Origin: DASWOJ01 sp964242415
GTDB lineage: Bacteria > Pseudomonadota > Alphaproteobacteria > Acetobacterales > Acetobacteraceae
Assembly (NCBI GenBank): GCA_964242415.1
Contig: CAXTAT010000015.1
Location: forward strand, 1 to 64,000
Length of the DNA: 64,000 nucleotides
Direction: 5' to 3'
Below are positions 61,267-64,000 of this stretch, in pieces. Position numbers and translations under genes: made by a program. Below the pieces are notes generated by a model. The model did not search any database. It was not told the origin of the DNA and saw only the letters and a list, made by a program, of their open reading frames with translations. The first letter of the stretch is position 1; every line of letters starts with the position of its first letter.

Positions 61267-61864
61267 ATGGACGACCACCAGGGCGGCCACGACCACACGC
61301 ACGCGCCTTGCTGCCGCGGCAGCAAGGCCAATGAACCCGCCGCAGCGACTCCCGTCGCAGCAGCCACGGTCACCGATCCCGTCTGCGGGATGCACGTGAA
61401 CCCGCAAACCTCGGCGTACCGCTTCGAGCGTGCCGGGGCGAGCTACCGCTTCTACTCCGCAGGCTGCCGGACCAAGTTCCAGGCCGACCCGGACGCCCAC
61501 CTGCGGCCAAAGGTCAACGGCCATGGCGTGGCATTGGGCAACGTTGCGTTGATGGCGAACGCCCGCGTGGACCTGGGCTGGCTTGCAGGCAAGGCGGAGG
61601 AGTTGCGCCGGGATCACCTTGGTCCGGGGCGACCTCGCGGGCATCGCCCGGGCGCGGGCGCTGAGCCGGATGACCATGCGCAACATCCGGCAGAACCTGG
61701 TGTTCGCCTTCGCCTACACCGCCGTCGGCATCCCGATTGCCGCGGGCGTGCTCTACCCGCCCTTTGGCATCCTGCTCAGCCCGGTGGTGGCCGCCCTGGC
61801 GATGTCGCTGAGTTCGGTGTCGGTGATCGCGAACGCCCTGCGGCTCAGGGCGGCGCGGATATGA
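61267..61864 (+). pseudogene. copA: copA remnant: Cu(I) P-type ATPase with large internal deletions
   Basis: Three pieces of a roughly 800-residue copper ATPase are joined. (1) An intact N-terminus: histidine-rich MDDHQGGHDHTHAPCC and a YHS metal domain TDPVCGMHVNPQTSAYRFER. (2) About 35 residues of the nucleotide-binding domain, NGHGVALGNVALMANARVDL. (3) In a shifted frame, the last transmembrane part, GITLVRGDLAGIARARALSR and NIRQNLVFAFAYTAVGIPIA, to the normal C-terminus. The CPC channel, DKTGT phosphorylation site and GDGxNDxP hinge are all missing, so it cannot pump copper. The remaining ends are well preserved. Confidence 0.88.
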
Positions 61865-61881
61865 ACCAATGGAGGTTTGAC

Positions 61882-62271
61882 ATGACGCACTGTTTTAAGT
61901 CCACCCTTGCAGCCGGGATGCTGGCCATCCTGTCCACCGGCGCCCCTGCCCGGGCGCAGCAGGCTCCGGCGCCGATGCCTGGGATGGCGATGCCGTCAGG
62001 CAGCGCCGGCGCGGCGCGGGGGCCGATGATGGAGGCGATGGACAAGATGTCGAGGGACATGGCTGCCGCGCCGGTGACCGGCGACGCCGACCGGGATTTC
62101 GTGGCGATGATGATCCCGCATCATCAGGGCGCCATCGACATGGCCCGCTATGAGCTTACGAACGGCAAGGACCCGGCGATGCGCAAGCTGGCCCGGGACA
62201 TCGTCGCCGCGCAGGACAAGGAGATCGCCGCGATGAAGGCTTGGCAGGCGAAGCACTCCGGCCCGCACTGA
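61882..62271 (+). CDS. DUF305 family periplasmic protein
   Basis: 129 residues. Signal peptide MTHCFKSTLAAGMLAILSTG to ARAQ, a methionine/proline-rich stretch APMPGMAMPSGS, then the ferritin-like DUF305 helices with DFVAMMIPHHQGAIDMARYE and KLARDIVAAQDKEIAAMKAW. Met/His-rich DUF305 proteins (CopM type) bind copper in the periplasm. The start is fixed by GGAGG 6 bp upstream; an upstream in-frame ATG adds seven residues. It lies 17 bp after the copA remnant and is probably controlled by the same operator. Confidence 0.88.
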   Translation: MTHCFKSTLAAGMLAILSTGAPARAQQAPAPMPGMAMPSGSAGAARGPMMEAMDKMSRDMAAAPVTGDADRDFVAMMIPHHQGAIDMARYELTNGKDPAMRKLARDIVAAQDKEIAAMKAWQAKHSGPH

Positions 62272-62327
62272 CGGCCGGAGGCGCTGCAGCACCAGCGGCC
62301 TTCAACCCTGACCGGTCCCCTCCCTCC

Positions 62328-62424
62328 GTCATTGCGAGCCGGCTTCGGCGCGGCAATCCAGAAGGCGAGGGGGCTGCGCTGTGCCCCTCTGGAGTACCGC
62401 GCCGCAAGTGCGGCCCGCATTGAC
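62328..62424. repeat. Family B dispersed repeat
   Basis: GTCATTGCGAGCCGGCTTCGGCGCGGCAATCCAG with a partner arm CCCCTCTGGAGTACCGCGCC...GCCCGCATTGACGG. Located between the DUF305 gene and the tRNA-Arg gene. Confidence 0.75.
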
Positions 62425-62474
62425 GGCGCCCGCTGTGAGGCAGGGGCATGGGGTCAGGCCAGGCGACAGGGGTG

Positions 62475-62801
62475 TGTCCGCGGCGGGATTCGAACCCACG
62501 GCCCCAGGATTCATCCCACTTCGGCTTTCGCCGCCGCCCGGCCCCGGAGGGCCTGACGTTCGTGGTCTGGACTGTCCCTTCGCCATAGGCGCGCCCGGCA
62601 TTGCCGAACGCTCCCCCAGGCGCCGCCCGTCCAGTCTCTACACCGTCCCAGCCTGGCGGCCGGGCTTGGCTCGGGATCGGCATGGCGCAAGCGCACCGAA
62701 GCGTTCCCCGACTTTGAGCGGTTCCACGGCGCTGTTTCCAGGCGCCGCGCCCAATTAACCAACCAGGAATCCTGTGCTCTATCCTGCTGAGCTACGCGGA
62801 C
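62475..62801 (-). tRNA. tRNA-Arg(CCU) interrupted by a 253-nt group I intron
   Basis: 5' exon (62801-62765, minus strand): acceptor GUCCGCG, D arm GCUC-AGCAGGAUA-GAGC, anticodon stem CAGGA, then UUCCU. 3' exon (62511-62475): AA, stem UCCUG, variable GGGCC, T arm GUGGG-UUCGAAU-CCCGC, acceptor CGCGGAC and A73. All four stems pair. The anticodon is CCU; CCA is not encoded. The intron sits immediately after the anticodon's third base, as in the Agrobacterium tRNA-Arg(CCU) intron. Confidence 0.9.
62512..62764 (-). other. Self-splicing group I intron in tRNA-Arg(CCU)
   Basis: 253 nt from GGTTGGTTAATTGGG to a terminal G (omega-G) before exon AAUCCUG. The 5' exon ends in U as group I splicing requires. 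Core-like blocks on the minus strand: GUUAAUUGGGCGCGG (P/P4 side), CGGUGUAGAGACUGGAC (R/P7 side) and AAGGGACAGUCCAGACC (S). Length and site match class IC3 tRNA introns. It is too short to encode a homing endonuclease; an open frame crossing it has no LAGLIDADG motif. It was identified by eye, not by a covariance model. Confidence 0.82.
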
Positions 62802-62890
62802 GACACCGGACGGTGATACAATCCACCCGGCGGCGCGGCAAGCCCGGCGTTCGCGTGCGCCCGGTTTGGCTGCCCCCTGCCGCAGCGCCG

Positions 62891-63430
62891 CTACTTGGGC
62901 GCTGCCGGCGGGTTCAGGCCCAGCTTCTTCAGCGCGTCGGCGTTCTTCTCGAAGGCTTCCTGCCCCACCTGGCTGCCCCAGGTTCGCCCGGCGGCGCTGA
63001 ACTCGGCCGACAAGTTCCCCGCCTTCGCAGCCGCGGTGCGGCGAGCCTCGTCGTTCCGGTTCCCCACGATCGACTGCAGCTCCGGCACCGTGAAGTCGTG
63101 CACCAGGATGTCCTCGAACTGCGCCATCAGCTCGGGCGCCCGGGCGCGCAGCTCCGGCATCAGGTACTTGTCGCAGGCTTCCTCCGCCTGCTGCTCGGTC
63201 TGGCCGCTGTGCTGCAGCACGATGACGATGGTTTGGCGCTGCGCGGCCAGGAGCTGGTCCAGCATGTTCGCCGTGCCGATCCGCTCCAGGAAGGCCCTGG
63301 CCAGCACATGCGGGTCGCCCGCCGCCTCCGGGGCAGGTTGCGCGCGCACCGCCCCGCTGAGCAGCAACGGGCCGGGCAGCAACAGGCCGAGCAGCAGCAG
63401 GCCCAGCAGCCACATCCTCCAGCCACGCAT
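62891..63430 (-). CDS. DUF2059 family protein, secreted or membrane-anchored
   Basis: 179 residues. A strongly hydrophobic N-terminus MRGWRMWLLGLLLLGLLL with AVRA cleavage-like site acts as signal peptide. The rest is helical: LARAFLERIGTANMLDQLLA, QQAEEACDKYLMPELRARAP and FEDILVHDFTVPELQSIVG, matching DUF2059, a family of unknown function. The start with AGGGGGGA upstream is preferred; an ATG 30 bp earlier is possible. Confidence 0.85.
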   Translation of the reverse strand: MRGWRMWLLGLLLLGLLLPGPLLLSGAVRAQPAPEAAGDPHVLARAFLERIGTANMLDQLLAAQRQTIVIVLQHSGQTEQQAEEACDKYLMPELRARAPELMAQFEDILVHDFTVPELQSIVGNRNDEARRTAAAKAGNLSAEFSAAGRTWGSQVGQEAFEKNADALKKLGLNPPAAPK

Positions 63431-63517
63431 TCCCGCGGTCCCCCCTGCGTTCCGCATCATCTAGCCGCCGCGCCGCCACGGGTGCAACATCGCGGGAACG
63501 CCACCTAGGGAACGCAA

Positions 63518-64000
63518 ATGTCCAGCCACTCCAACAAGGTCGTCATCAGCTGCGCCATCACCGGCGCCATCCATACGCCCAGCATGTCCGACGCCCTGCC
63601 CATCACGCCCGAGCAGATCGCCCAGAGCAGCATCGAGGCCGCCGAGGCCGGCGCCGCCATTATCCACCTGCACGCCCGCAACCCCGACACGGGGGAACCC
63701 TCGCCCGACCCGGCGCTGTTCATGCGCTTCCTGCCGGTGATCAAGCAAAGCACCGACGCCGTGCTGAACATCACCACCGGCGGCGGCCTGAACATGACGC
63801 TCGCCGACCGCCTGGAAGCGCCGCTGCTGGCCAAGCCCGAGATGTGCAGCCTCAACATGGGATCGATGAACTTCAACATCTCCGGCGCCGGCAACCGGGT
63901 GCAGAGCTGGAAGCACGAGTGGGAGCAGCCCTACCTGGCCCGCACCAACGACCACATCTTCCGCAATACCTTCAAGGACATCGAAGGGATCGTCGAGCAG
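63518..64000 (+). CDS. 3-keto-5-aminohexanoate cleavage family protein (BKACE, DUF849), 5' part
   Basis: First 161 codons, cut by the window edge. BKACE enzymes condense a beta-keto acid with acetyl-CoA through a zinc-dependent TIM barrel. Matching features: KVVISCAITGAIHTPSMSDA, AGAAIIHLHARNPDTGEPSP (HLHAR includes the zinc histidines) and LNITTGGGLNMTLADRL. The substrate within this versatile family cannot be read from the fragment. It is divergent from the DUF2059 gene. Confidence 0.92.
   Translation, partial: MSSHSNKVVISCAITGAIHTPSMSDALPITPEQIAQSSIEAAEAGAAIIHLHARNPDTGEPSPDPALFMRFLPVIKQSTDAVLNITTGGGLNMTLADRLEAPLLAKPEMCSLNMGSMNFNISGAGNRVQSWKHEWEQPYLARTNDHIFRNTFKDIEGIVEQ

Noticed and set aside
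62156..62683. Homing endonuclease within the tRNA intron
   Set aside because: The open frame crosses the intron boundary, is Arg/Pro-rich with no LAGLIDADG, HNH or GIY-YIG motif, and the intron is only 253 nt.

Overview
The window is about 70% GC and packed with short-spaced genes, many joined by 1-4 bp stop/start overlaps (ATGA, GTGA, TTGA, TGATG). It reads as an alphaproteobacterial chromosome, most likely Rhodospirillales/Acetobacteraceae. The reasons are the lptB-rpoN-hpf order, the hsp20-DUF1150 pair, miaB-phoH-ybeY-corC, coaBC-dut beside ubiE and a divergent mutM, DUF2336 and ELM1-like proteins, PEP-CTERM proteins, and a bacteriophytochrome. A group I intron in tRNA-Arg(CCU), as known from Agrobacterium, also fits. 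The family assignment is inference; the gene calls below rest on visible motifs.

Layout. 1-7.4 kb: end of lptB, rpoN, hpf, a heat-shock pair (hsp20 with a probable ROSE-type RNA thermometer, DUF1150), a PEP-CTERM protein with a stop codon inside its signal peptide, then def-fmt-truA. 7.7-13.4 kb: dapE/dapD, a PAS-GGDEF cyclase coupled to a DUF2336 protein, argB. 13.5-15.6 kb: a coupled sulfotransferase-like and GT61 glycosyltransferase pair. 15.7-26.7 kb: miaB-phoH-ybeY-corC, plsC, tamA-tamB. 26.8-29 kb: an acyl-CoA synthetase and an AhpD-like protein. 29.2-33 kb: a decayed toxin-antitoxin module inserted at the 3' end of an uncharacterised gene that lies downstream of an ELM1-family gene. 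33.3-35.4 kb: a nitrilase-family amidase and NAD kinase. 35.4-39 kb: an AT-richer remnant, a partial copy of dut, and a GGDEF-EAL protein. 39-46 kb: dut, coaBC, ubiE, mutM, enoyl-CoA hydratase, M29 aminopeptidase, GST. 45.8-52 kb: ada with a coupled 2OG-Fe(II) oxygenase, then a bacteriophytochrome/heme oxygenase operon bracketed by two related inverted-repeat elements. 52-60.5 kb: a secreted MRJP-like protein, DUF2945, gamma-glutamyltransferase, a lytic transglycosylase, a second PEP-CTERM protein, a Crp/Fnr regulator and several gene-poor stretches. 60.6-62.3 kb: cueR, a CueR-type operator, a heavily deleted copA remnant and a DUF305 protein. 62.4-64 kb: the intron-containing tRNA-Arg, a DUF2059 protein and the start of a BKACE (DUF849) gene.

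Most genes are housekeeping: translation initiation and tRNA modification, lysine/arginine synthesis, outer-membrane assembly, pyrimidine and CoA metabolism, DNA repair. The accessory signal lies between them. Two families of dispersed palindromic repeats fill intergenic gaps, and a 147 bp element with 20 bp perfect inverted ends sits inside one of these repeats. Two pairs of roughly 165-175 bp gene-fragment direct repeats bracket accessory genes. Several genes look recently broken: the PEP-CTERM protein at 3.5 kb, the RelE-like toxin, and copA.
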